The notes: generated from the sequence alone by a model not told the origin. Positions 1 to 5,627 are shown, counted from the stretch's first letter. The stretch is DNA of 8,254 bases from Methanothrix sp. (GCA_028688535.1 JAQTXY010000062.1:1-8254), one strand, 5' to 3'. A program made the numbers and translations.

Positions 1-305
1 CTACATCTCATTATACCCTGATCAGGAAGCATCTCTTCAGAGAAACGATAAAACCGCCCGAGTATGTCTCTCCGGCCGAGTTTCAAAGAGCGCTTGAGGA
101 TGCGGGATTTTCGGTCCTAGCCTGCCGCGGCTTTGATTTCAAGCCATGTCAGGGTTATCTCTTCTTAAATCCATGGCGAAGAGTCATCGATCCGGGCTAT
201 TTTCAGGAGAGGCTCTCCCGCTATCTGGAACGGAAGGTGCTGCCCCGGCGGCCAGGTCTCAATCTCCTGGGCTACCGGATATATGTAAAATGCATCAAGA
301 AATGA
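1..305 (+). CDS. Probable SAM-dependent methyltransferase, C-terminal 100 residues (5' end outside window)
   Basis: An open frame enters from the left edge (codons in phase from base 3) and stops at TGA 303-305, giving 100 residues. It starts TSHYTLIRKHLFRE and ends YRIYVKCIKK. It has the composition of a real protein, with aromatic and basic residues and no early stop, and the frame is closed at a short spacer before a convergent gene. The 'HLFRET..PPEYVSPAEFQRALEDAGF' type of layout, followed by short hydrophobic strands (GYLFLNP, YRIYVKCIKK), resembles the C-terminal half of class I SAM-dependent methyltransferases. There a helix and a beta-hairpin follow the SAM-binding core. The SAM-binding glycine motif would lie upstream of the window, so the assignment cannot be confirmed here. 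The substrate is unknown. Its stop lies 5 nt from the stop of the opposing regulator gene, and no separate terminator is visible between them. Confidence 0.6.
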   Translation, partial: TSHYTLIRKHLFRETIKPPEYVSPAEFQRALEDAGFSVLACRGFDFKPCQGYLFLNPWRRVIDPGYFQERLSRYLERKVLPRRPGLNLLGYRIYVKCIKK

Positions 306-310
306 GATTA

Positions 311-703
311 CTATCCTTCAAGCTCGCCCTTTTCCAGCATATTCTTGATCTGATATTTAGTGGATGAAGCAGGATAGTCTATTATTCTGGCAATCTCTCG
401 CTGTGACGGCCTAGGAACCTGAGACCAGAGATCCTTTATCTGCTGTATCGCCTCGGCGTTTTCAGATATCCTTGAGCGATGTCCGCCTATTTCATGAGCT
501 ACTTCTTCTTGCCCGTCCCCCTCATCACCATAGAGCGATTTGCTGCTCTGCTGCACGAATCTCAAGGCCTTTGCCGATATGCTCTTCAGTATCAGGTCGG
601 ATGCGAGCTTCTTGAGGGTTTTGCCCTGCAAGACTGCTTCTGCCTCAAGGCCCATATAAGCCTCTTGAGTGATTTCAATTCTTGTGTACCTGGTGCTTGG
701 CAT
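311..703 (-). CDS. Small DNA-binding regulator: RHH-like N-terminus plus HTH-like C-terminus
   Basis: This reads as a 130-residue soluble protein from ATG at 703; an in-frame GTG at 718 would add five residues. I prefer the ATG because a purine-rich GAGG element lies about 9 nt upstream, whereas nothing like a ribosome binding site precedes the GTG. Residues 7-43 (TRIEIT strand, then helices around QEAYMGLEAEAVLQG and TLKKLASDLILKSIS) look like a ribbon-helix-helix fold. Residues 60-85 are acidic and polar and probably a linker. Residues 99-128 (SQREIARIIDYPASSTKYQIKNMLE, taken in parts) look like a helix-turn-helix in which the second helix reads specific DNA. Two candidate DNA-binding modules in so short a protein are unusual. 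The target is unknown. A TATA-like palindrome at 751-760 sits at the right distance upstream and could also serve as an autoregulatory site. It is read in the same direction as the DUF1646 gene upstream of it, but a terminator separates them. Confidence 0.7.
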   Translation of the reverse strand: MPSTRYTRIEITQEAYMGLEAEAVLQGKTLKKLASDLILKSISAKALRFVQQSSKSLYGDEGDGQEEVAHEIGGHRSRISENAEAIQQIKDLWSQVPRPSQREIARIIDYPASSTKYQIKNMLEKGELEG

Positions 704-750
704 AAAGTCTGCCCTCACATTTCGTCGTCGTAATGTCTCTAGATTGAAGG

Positions 751-760
751 CATTTAAATG
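751..760 (-). promoter_or_regulatory. TATA box / palindrome upstream of the small regulator
   Basis: CATTTAAATG is a perfect 10-bp palindrome containing TTTAAA, a typical archaeal TATA element. It lies 48 nt before the preferred ATG (703) and 33 nt before the alternative GTG (718). Transcription would be expected to start about 25 nt downstream, near 725-730, leaving a short leader. A symmetric site on the TATA box is also a plausible operator, which is inference. Confidence 0.5.
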
Positions 761-780
761 ATACTGTTTGAATCAGGATA

Positions 781-810
781 CGAAAAATAGAGCGATGAGA
801 TCATCATCGC
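781..810 (-). terminator. Hairpin plus U-tract terminator after the leftward DUF1646 gene
   Basis: Just 3 nt beyond the DUF1646 stop codon, GCGATGA (792-798) and TCATCGC (804-810) form a perfect 7-bp stem with a 5-nt loop. On the minus strand this is followed by TCTATTTTTCG. The hairpin and T-run resemble an intrinsic terminator, and the T-run alone would be enough for many archaeal genes. It separates this gene from the downstream regulator gene. Confidence 0.7.
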
Positions 811-813
811 CAC

Positions 814-1950
814 TTAGAAATGAAACTCGTAGTGGAAGGGTATGTAGAAGATCCACACGAAGTATATCGCCATCAGAACAAGTCCCAGAGGAACGCCCAG
901 CTTGGCCCATTCCTTGCTGGAGATGCCCAGCTTACCGGCAGAGATGATATTGGGGATATTGCCGGGGATGAGCATACCTCCGGATACGAGGAGGCCCATG
1001 AGGACTGCCTGAATCTGAACCATGCTCATGGCCGGGCTCATCTCAGCCGCGGTCAGGGTGGCATTATCCAGAATAGCGGAGATCATGTTGACCCAGTAGA
1101 GAATCTCAGGTGATATGCCGAGAATGTACTTGTCTATTACCACCTTCATGCCGCCGCCCAATAACAGAAGTGCCATGACGAAGACATAGACCTTAACAGC
1201 TCTGATTACCACATCTTTCAGGCCGCCGTCATCTTCCTCAGTCACTTTGCATTCCACGGCTTTGGCTTTGCCGGTAAAGAACATGGCAAGAAGGCCCATG
1301 ACCAGACAACCGGGTATGATGTAGATGGCAAGCTGGTTGAAGAGGAAGAAGAATCCCGCATTGTAAGGCTCTCCCTGCAGCTTGGTAATGGCAATGGTAG
1401 ATAGCGGCTCGCCTACAGGGGTGAGCACAGCGCCCAAGCCGATGGAGAAGCAGGCTATAATGATCAGATTGATCTTCGTCTGCCGGTCAAAGGGCATGCA
1501 GTTCATGAGCTCTACCAGCAGCAAAGAGGCAATGATAGCCGTAATGACGCTGGAAGACAGGCCCAGAATAGCCACAATCAAGAATACGATAATCTTAACA
1601 GGAACTACTTTGGTGATGGAAGTCATTGCCTTTTGGACGGCAGTCTTTCCATAATGGAAGAGAAGGCCTGCCACCAAAACCGCCGGAACGATTCCCTTAA
1701 TCACTGGCTCTTCAATAGCCTCCATTATTATCTCCTTATTCCAGCCAATAAGCTCCACCTGATGTTCTGTGTAGCCTAGGGTTGCCATTAAAGCTTCTTT
1801 ATTGTAGAAGCTGGAAATGGTTACTGCCAATATTCCCATAACGAACAGAAATACCTCAAGGTTATGCTCGATCTTCTTGACCATGAACGGCCCGACGAGC
1901 ACAATTAGCACTATGGCCAGTAGGCCAAGGTCTAGTGGGTCAAACTGCAC
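814..1950 (-). CDS. DUF1646 family membrane protein, paralogue A (putative cation transporter)
   Basis: A 378-residue polytopic membrane protein. I place the start at GTG 1950 because GGAGG (minus strand, 1959-1963) stands 8 nt upstream. Starting at the TTG codons further upstream would swallow that ribosome binding site. The protein is a series of hydrophobic segments (about 8-22, 33-46, 85-100, 118-147, 160-175, 200-225, 250-270, 315-335, 352-372). Three blocks are nearly identical to paralogue B: GLGAVLTPVGEPLSTIAI (171-188), WVNMISAILDNATLTAAE (286-303) and SGGMLIPGNIPNIISAGK (323-340). The Gly/Pro-rich block and the ILDNATLTA block recall the re-entrant motifs of ion-transporter (IT) superfamily proteins such as NhaD and ArsB. 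The family is uncharacterised at protein level as far as I know. Its name is tied to a bacterial RNA motif shown to bind Na+, so Na+ transport is a fair guess. Compared with B it has about 20 extra residues after the second hydrophobic segment (about 46-72). It is divergent from B. Confidence 0.85.
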   Translation of the reverse strand: MQFDPLDLGLLAIVLIVLVGPFMVKKIEHNLEVFLFVMGILAVTISSFYNKEALMATLGYTEHQVELIGWNKEIIMEAIEEPVIKGIVPAVLVAGLLFHYGKTAVQKAMTSITKVVPVKIIVFLIVAILGLSSSVITAIIASLLLVELMNCMPFDRQTKINLIIIACFSIGLGAVLTPVGEPLSTIAITKLQGEPYNAGFFFLFNQLAIYIIPGCLVMGLLAMFFTGKAKAVECKVTEEDDGGLKDVVIRAVKVYVFVMALLLLGGGMKVVIDKYILGISPEILYWVNMISAILDNATLTAAEMSPAMSMVQIQAVLMGLLVSGGMLIPGNIPNIISAGKLGISSKEWAKLGVPLGLVLMAIYFVWIFYIPFHYEFHF

Positions 1951-1958
1951 AATTATTC

Positions 1959-1963
1959 CCTCC
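1959..1963 (-). promoter_or_regulatory. Ribosome binding site deciding the GTG start of DUF1646 paralogue A
   Basis: On the minus strand GGAGG is followed by 8 nt and then GTG (1950). This is the only strong Shine-Dalgarno match near the 5' end and argues against the upstream TTG codons at 1974 and 1971. Confidence 0.75.
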
Positions 1964-2050
1964 AATCTCAACAAAATACTCGATATCGATGATCATTAAA
2001 TTCTTTACAGACCGAATGCCACCTAGGCACACGTCTCTTACCCTATTGCT

Positions 2051-2075
2051 GAGTGCAAATGTGATTTTCGCACTC
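2051..2075. repeat. Inverted repeat in the leader of DUF1646 paralogue A
   Basis: GAGTGC (2051-2056) and GCACTC (2070-2075) are perfect complements. Inside them AAAT (2057-2060) pairs with ATTT (2064-2067) across a GTG loop, leaving a 2-nt bulge (TC, 2068-2069). It lies about 100 nt before the GTG start, within the predicted leader. It could be an RNA hairpin in the mRNA or an operator in the DNA; the sequence does not decide. Confidence 0.5.
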
Positions 2076-2135
2076 TTTTGTAGAATCCAGGTAAGTCCTT
2101 CCCCCTTTGCGTGCCATCTTGCAGGATATAACTGG

Positions 2136-2146
2136 TTATAAATAAA
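2136..2146 (-). promoter_or_regulatory. Probable TATA box for DUF1646 paralogue A
   Basis: On the minus strand the sequence reads TTTATTTATAA, a good archaeal TATA element. Transcription would start near 2110-2115, giving a leader of about 160 nt before GTG 1950. The same DNA read on the plus strand (TTATAAATAAAA) is also TATA-like, so a rightward transcript from about 2165 cannot be excluded. Confidence 0.45.
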
Positions 2147-2243
2147 ACCTAACAAAACACTAGACATTAATTTATCCTGATAAACTGAGGATATTGACAG
2201 GTAAGACCGCCATTGATGACACGAACTGAGCCTTTGATATAAG

Positions 2244-2265
2244 CAGGTCTGATCTGAAAGACCTG
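2244..2265. repeat. 7-bp perfect inverted repeat in the intergenic region
   Basis: CAGGTCT (2244-2250) and AGACCTG (2259-2265) are exact complements around an 8-nt loop. No gene covers it on a convincing frame. It may be part of a non-coding transcript or a protein binding site. A second short stem (ATCCT / AGGAT) lies nearby at about 2174-2192. Confidence 0.4.
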
Positions 2266-2484
2266 ATAGCAAATCACATGGCAGTACATTGTCCATAGCC
2301 AGCCTACCAGATAACCAAATATGTCAATTGCCCAAGCGCAAGATGGGGCAGACCGGATGAATTTGAGCAGGGGCAAATTGTGGCCAACTTCTGCAATGGA
2401 GGTGGTCTAAATTCCTTGAATGCAGAAGCCGAAACCATTTGCATGCCCATCCATCATCTACCTTAGGCTCCATTGATTAAAAGG

Positions 2485-2515
2485 TTTTTAACTCTTTTGG
2501 TAAAAGGGTAAAAAA
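2485..2515. repeat. Imperfect inverted repeat upstream of the DUF1646 paralogue B promoter
   Basis: TTTTTAACTCTTTT (2485-2498) and AAAAGGGTAAAAAA (2502-2515) are complementary at 12 of 14 positions around a 3-nt centre. It ends 14 bp before the palindrome over the TATA box, the position expected for an archaeal activator or repressor site. Part of the match comes from A/T runs, so the evidence is weaker than its length suggests. Confidence 0.35.
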
Positions 2516-2529
2516 GCAATTAAGCAAAA

Positions 2530-2544
2530 ATTGTATAATACAAT
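2530..2544 (+). promoter_or_regulatory. Promoter of DUF1646 paralogue B: TATA box inside a perfect 15-bp palindrome
   Basis: ATTGTAT-A-ATACAAT is a perfect 7+1+7 inverted repeat containing the TATA-like core TTGTATAATA, preceded by an A-rich stretch (GCAAAAA) that suits a BRE. Transcription would begin near 2560, leaving a leader of about 130 nt. A dimeric regulator bound here would block TBP, so it is a strong candidate operator; the regulator is not identified. Confidence 0.55.
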
Positions 2545-2686
2545 CAAGAATATGTGGAAATCATTTGCACATATCGAAACATATCAGCCAATACAGACAT
2601 GAATAGAAGCCAAAAGCATTTAATATTGGGAGAGCATCCGACTAGCACACTCTCTACGAGAGAGCAGATGTAGGATTATTAGCAAC

Positions 2687-2692
2687 GAGGTG
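2687..2692 (+). promoter_or_regulatory. Ribosome binding site of DUF1646 paralogue B
   Basis: GAGGTG, close to the archaeal consensus GGAGGTGA, lies 5 nt before ATG 2698 and supports that start. Confidence 0.7.
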
Positions 2693-2697
2693 GTCTA

Positions 2698-3807
2698 ATG
2701 GTTACTGTACTGGGTGAGGTTGTAACTCAAGTCGATATGCTATTGGCAGTTATAGCCCTGCTAGTTTTGATATTCCCCTTTAAAGTTAAGATAGTTGAAC
2801 AGAACTTGGAATTATTTCTATTTATAATGGGCGCGGCTGCGGTTACTGTGACCAACAAGTGGACAATGGAAGTGGTCATGACTGCTGCAGAAGAGCCGGT
2901 AATGAAGGGCATTGTACCCGCGGTCTTGGTGGCCGGATTTATATTTCTCTATGGCCAGAAAGCCTTCCAGAACTTCATGGGTGGCGTGGTCAAGAAGATG
3001 AACCTGGGCGTTATCATATTTGTCTCTACCCTTGTTCTAGGACTTATATGCTCCGTCATCACGGCCATCATCTCCTCGCTCTTCCTCTGCGAGATCGCCA
3101 ATACCCTGCCCCTGGACAGAAAGAACAAGATTAATTATGTGATCATTTCCTGTTTTGCCATTGGTCTAGGTGCTGTGCTTACCCCTCTGGGAGAGCCCCT
3201 GTCCACCATCGCCATATCCAAGCTTTCGGGACCAGAACTTTATCCGGGCGGACCCTGTTGCGCAGGCTTCTTCTACCTATTCGATCAACTCGGCATTCTG
3301 ATCATCCTGGGCGTCTTGCTCTGCGCATTATTTGCCATGTACTACATCAAGCCGACAACGGGCAAGGTGGAACAAATGGGAAGCACCGAGGCAGGAAGCA
3401 TCAAAGAGGTTGTGATCAGGACGCTCAAGGTTTATGCATTCGTGGCAGCTCTCTTCCTTTTGGGCGCTGGAATGGAGGTGCTCATATTCAAGTACTTCAC
3501 TAAGATCCCGGATTATGTCCTATTCTGGGTGAATATGCTCTCCGCCATCCTGGATAATGCCACCCTGACTGCAGCCGAGATATCCAAGGCACTGACTCAG
3601 AAGCAGATTAATGCTGCACTCTACGGCCTGCTCATCTCCGGCGGCATGCTCATCCCCGGCAATATCCCCAATATCATATCTGCCGGCAAGCTGGGCATCA
3701 CCAGCAGCGAGTGGGCAAAATTAGGTGTGCCATTAGGACTGGTTCTCAACGCCCTGTATTTCGTAATAGTATTCGTTATGGGAATCAACCCCACTATTGG
3801 GCTTTAA
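2698..3807 (+). CDS. DUF1646 family membrane protein, paralogue B (putative cation transporter)
   Basis: A 369-residue polytopic membrane protein beginning at ATG with a good ribosome binding site 5 nt upstream. It aligns with the leftward paralogue A over its whole length, and by eye more than half of the residues agree; identity was not computed. The shared blocks are GLGAVLTPLGEPLSTIAI (156-173), WVNMLSAILDNATLTAAE (277-294), SGGMLIPGNIPNIISAGK (314-331) and EWAKLGVPLGLVLNALYF (338-355). Hydrophobic segments run from about residue 13 to the C-terminus, with polar loops at about 95-102 and 218-237. It lacks A's extra loop near residue 52 but carries its own short insert with a Cys pair (PGGPCCAG, 183-190). 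The role is inferred as for A: an IT-superfamily-type carrier, plausibly for Na+. The divergence between the copies indicates an old duplication. It is probably monocistronic, since the next gene is convergent. Confidence 0.85.
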   Translation: MVTVLGEVVTQVDMLLAVIALLVLIFPFKVKIVEQNLELFLFIMGAAAVTVTNKWTMEVVMTAAEEPVMKGIVPAVLVAGFIFLYGQKAFQNFMGGVVKKMNLGVIIFVSTLVLGLICSVITAIISSLFLCEIANTLPLDRKNKINYVIISCFAIGLGAVLTPLGEPLSTIAISKLSGPELYPGGPCCAGFFYLFDQLGILIILGVLLCALFAMYYIKPTTGKVEQMGSTEAGSIKEVVIRTLKVYAFVAALFLLGAGMEVLIFKYFTKIPDYVLFWVNMLSAILDNATLTAAEISKALTQKQINAALYGLLISGGMLIPGNIPNIISAGKLGITSSEWAKLGVPLGLVLNALYFVIVFVMGINPTIGL

Positions 3808-3828
3808 TTGGAGCTCAATATACACCTA

Positions 3829-3872
3829 TTTTTTGGTTTAGATATTAATCACTAAAAGAGAAAATTGTGATT
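3829..3872. terminator. Probable terminator region between convergent genes
   Basis: Downstream of the rightward DUF1646 stop there is a T-run (3829-3834, in CTATTTTTTGG), which is enough for archaeal termination. Next to it AATCAC (3847-3852) and GTGATT (3867-3872) form a 6-bp stem that could act on the leftward gene; on the minus strand the loop is T-rich. The 75-bp gap between the convergent stop codons contains nothing else. Confidence 0.45.
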
Positions 3873-3882
3873 GCTTGATGCC

Positions 3883-4140
3883 TTATTCCTGGTGACCATC
3901 TTCGTCGATAGACTGTACTTCTTGAATTTGCCCTTTTGCAGCGTTTTCCGACCCCTTGACACGCCGCCATAGGAAGTATCCGACCATACAGACCACGACT
4001 CCGCCCATCTCCAGGACCACCACGGTTGTACTATGGATGCCGGAAACAAGCAGAAGCTCCCAAGCCACCAACATGGCCAGCAATCCGGTTAATACCATTA
4101 CTAATGCGGCCACTTTTTGAATTATGAGATTCTTATTCAT
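3883..4140 (-). CDS. Small membrane protein with two transmembrane helices, function unknown
   Basis: An 85-residue protein from ATG 4140. Two hydrophobic helices are visible, about residues 9-33 (VAALVMVLTGLLAMLVAWEL) and 38-58 (TTVVVLEMGGVVVCMVGYFL). The second ends at the basic stop-transfer stretch WRRVKG. The last 25 residues are polar and acidic (QEVQSIDEDGHQE) and probably cytosolic. It looks like a real gene because of the clean hydrophobic pattern, the charged ends and its position between well-spaced neighbours. However, no strong ribosome binding site is seen (only AAGG about 7 nt before the ATG), so the start is tentative. I do not recognise a family. It is convergent with DUF1646 paralogue B and co-directional with the SelB-like gene upstream, from which a T-rich terminator separates it. 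A link to the neighbouring transporter is possible but unsupported. Confidence 0.6.
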   Translation of the reverse strand: MNKNLIIQKVAALVMVLTGLLAMLVAWELLLVSGIHSTTVVVLEMGGVVVCMVGYFLWRRVKGSENAAKGQIQEVQSIDEDGHQE

Positions 4141-4210
4141 ATCTTGCCTTAAAAAGGATTCAGATGTGCATGGATATGAATATTTGCCATATTTTCTGAA
4201 AAGTTATAAC

Positions 4211-4222
4211 AAATAAAAAATA
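4211..4222 (-). terminator. T-rich terminator after the SelB-like gene
   Basis: On the minus strand, about 30 nt beyond the stop codon, the sequence reads TATTTTTTATTT. Such a U-tract is the usual archaeal termination signal. The same AT-rich block lies 70-80 nt upstream of the small membrane protein and may also contribute to its promoter. Confidence 0.45.
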
Positions 4223-4250
4223 CTGCTGATTGGTGCAAGGCCGTTTCTTC

Positions 4251-5210
4251 TTACGGCAGCTCTATTGTACCTACCACTCTCAGCTTGCCGCCCTCGGGAT
4301 AGGTGAGAACTGCCTTTGCTCCCGGCCGGTAGACCAGCATCTTATCCAGCTTAAGTTTCAGCTCCACCTTATGCCAGTCACCTTCTGCTGATGCGGCCTC
4401 GACTCTCGCCGGTACATACTGCATCCAGTGGCCGATATGAAGAACCATCCCCTCCTTCAAAGGAGCGGGCCAGTATTTGACGATCGCGGCCTTTGCAACG
4501 ATAGATGAGACCTGTTTGATGGTTTTATCGTTGGTGAGTATTGTCCCTCGATCAATGTCCTCCACCTCGACGCCCTTGAGGGCGATGCCCGTCCTCTCGC
4601 CTATGCCCGCTGTATCGAAATCCTCATCATGTTTTTGGATGGAACGCACCTGGGCAGTCTTCTCTCCCGGCATAACCATGAGAACATCGTGTTTCTTGAT
4701 GCTCCCTTCGGCCACAGATCCCAGGACGACCGTACCTATGCCGCGCACATTGAAGAAATGATCCACCGGCAAGGATCCAGTCGCTCTATCTTGCGGGGAA
4801 ATCATCTTTCCCACATCTTCTAAAAGCCTCTCGCGCAGAACGTTCTTGTCGTCTTCAAGCAACTCATAGCCATCGACCACAGTGCCCTTTATGAATGGAG
4901 CAATCTGCTCGCGAGAGAGGTAGTTTTTCAGGACTATTATACCCTCTTTCACGCCTATCGAGTCCAGCATGATGACCGACTCCCCGAAGGCTGGATTTAT
5001 CTGCTCGACAATCAGCAGGGCCTTCTGGGCCATGGAAACGGCATAGAAGAGAGGTGCCAGCCTCTCCGGATAGCGGGTCGGCTCTATGAAGGTGACTGTG
5101 TTCTGTCCTTTTTTCAGGTTGTAAAATGTAAGATCACTGGCAGTTCCCTTCTTGCCCAGCTCTTTGCCATAGTCGAGGGACCCCAGGATTGCAACATTGA
5201 GATTCGCCAT
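4251..5210 (-). CDS. SelB/EF-Tu-like translation-factor paralogue with degenerate GTPase domain
   Basis: A 319-residue protein from ATG 5210 (MANLNVAILG). An ATG at 5225 would add five residues; a GGATGAT element lies 10 nt before the preferred start. Residues 1-140 have the shape of a translational GTPase G domain, but the motifs are gone. The P-loop GHVDHGKT is replaced by GSLDYGKE (10-17), DTPGH by a stretch around IEPTRYPERL (42-51), and NKxD by KNYLS. Residues about 147-225 are a clear EF-Tu domain 2 of SelB type: PVDHFFNVRGIGTVVLGSV, then VRSIQKHDEDFDTAGIGERT and GIALKGVEVEDIDRGTIL. Residues about 235-319 fit domain 3. At about 320 residues it lacks SelB's C-terminal SECIS-related domain. 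From family knowledge, it probably cannot bind GTP normally. It may bind tRNA or ribosomes as a regulator, but its function is unknown. It stands alone with its own promoter. Confidence 0.8.
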   Translation of the reverse strand: MANLNVAILGSLDYGKELGKKGTASDLTFYNLKKGQNTVTFIEPTRYPERLAPLFYAVSMAQKALLIVEQINPAFGESVIMLDSIGVKEGIIVLKNYLSREQIAPFIKGTVVDGYELLEDDKNVLRERLLEDVGKMISPQDRATGSLPVDHFFNVRGIGTVVLGSVAEGSIKKHDVLMVMPGEKTAQVRSIQKHDEDFDTAGIGERTGIALKGVEVEDIDRGTILTNDKTIKQVSSIVAKAAIVKYWPAPLKEGMVLHIGHWMQYVPARVEAASAEGDWHKVELKLKLDKMLVYRPGAKAVLTYPEGGKLRVVGTIELP

Positions 5211-5265
5211 ATGTAACGAAATCATCCCTGGGATAATAGGTTTTGCGGTGGCATGAAAGCCCCAC

Positions 5266-5273
5266 TATTTATA
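5266..5273 (-). promoter_or_regulatory. TATA box of the SelB-like gene
   Basis: On the minus strand TATAAATA is a near-consensus archaeal TATA box. It lies 56 nt before ATG 5210 and about 40 nt before ATG 5225. Transcription would start near 5243-5248, giving a short leader. The surrounding CTATTTATAG has symmetric CTAT/ATAG arms and so can be read in both directions. Confidence 0.6.
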
Positions 5274-5618
5274 GGAGCCCGCCGGAAATTTGGGGTTATG
5301 TGTGGAGCGGATTTGTCCGACATTGATGTGGAAATGCCCAGTGAAATGAAAGGCGATACAAGAAAAAAGACCAGACAGGATAAAGGACAAGATAAGAGCA
5401 AAGCTCATAGGAACGGATGAAATTAATGAAAATCTCAATGTAATTGGATCCGGCTGATGGCAAAAGCGTAAATTTTATAGTTCAATTATTAACCTGAATA
5501 TTGTTTATTTATACTACATAATTTAATACACCGTTGTATAAACTCTCACACATCTCTTCTCCATCTTGCACCAGCTGAATGGCCCGAAACGTTGTTATTT
5601 GATCTACAATACACAATC

Positions 5619-5626
5619 TTTAAATA
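5619..5626 (+). promoter_or_regulatory. Probable TATA box of the trp operon
   Basis: TTTAAATA lies about 55 nt before the trpD ATG. Transcription would begin near 5645-5650, leaving a leader of roughly 30 nt. Other TATA-like words further upstream (around 5511-5519) are possible alternatives. Confidence 0.5.
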
Positions 5627-5627
5627 C

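Larger units (their letters stand above)
1951..2697. other. Long divergent regulatory region between the two DUF1646 genes; no convincing gene
   Basis: This stretch of nearly 750 bp separates two divergently transcribed paralogues. Leftward frames exist at 2296-1940 and 2376-2167, but they have odd composition (rich in Cys, Trp, Tyr and Ile), no ribosome binding site and no recognisable motif, so I do not call them. What can be seen is: a leftward TATA box near 2136-2146; inverted repeats at 2051-2075, 2244-2265 and 2485-2515; a perfect palindrome at 2530-2544 over the rightward TATA box; a 6-bp hairpin at 2650-2664; and a duplicated ribosome-binding-site-like word (2399-2410 and 2687-2698). 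Positions 2411-2640 are notably AT-rich. The implied leaders are about 160 nt for paralogue A and about 130 nt for paralogue B. Confidence 0.6.

Noticed and set aside
146..367. Rightward 73-codon frame at the left end
   Set aside because: Out of phase with the methyltransferase-like frame that stops at 305 and extending into the convergent gene; it is a shadow frame.
2198..2256. C/D-box guide RNA suggested by TGATGA and CTGA words
   Set aside because: The distance between the C-like and D-like boxes is only about 6 nt, too short for a guide, and no proper terminal stem is present.
1940..2296. Leftward reading frame of 118 codons upstream of DUF1646 paralogue A
   Set aside because: It overlaps the true 5' end and ribosome binding site of the DUF1646 gene, runs through its predicted promoter and leader, lacks a ribosome binding site and shows no protein-like pattern.
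2167..2376. Leftward reading frame of 69 codons in the intergenic gap, possibly a transposase remnant
   Set aside because: Rich in Cys, Trp and Tyr, with no recognisable motif, no inverted terminal repeats and no target-site duplication. I cannot support either a gene or an insertion-sequence remnant.
3852..4049. Leftward 65-codon frame overlapping the small membrane protein
   Set aside because: Alternative frame of the 85-residue protein, Trp- and Ser-rich, with no hydrophobic pattern or ribosome binding site.
5298..5411. 37-codon rightward frame (starts MCGADLSDIDVE) just after a TATA-like word
   Set aside because: Low-complexity Lys/Asp/Gln C-terminal half and no clear ribosome binding site. 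Most likely chance.
5579..5602. Possible trp leader peptide (MARNVVI)
   Set aside because: No Trp codons, no attenuator-like alternative hairpins, and it lies upstream of the best TATA box, so it would not be in the mRNA.
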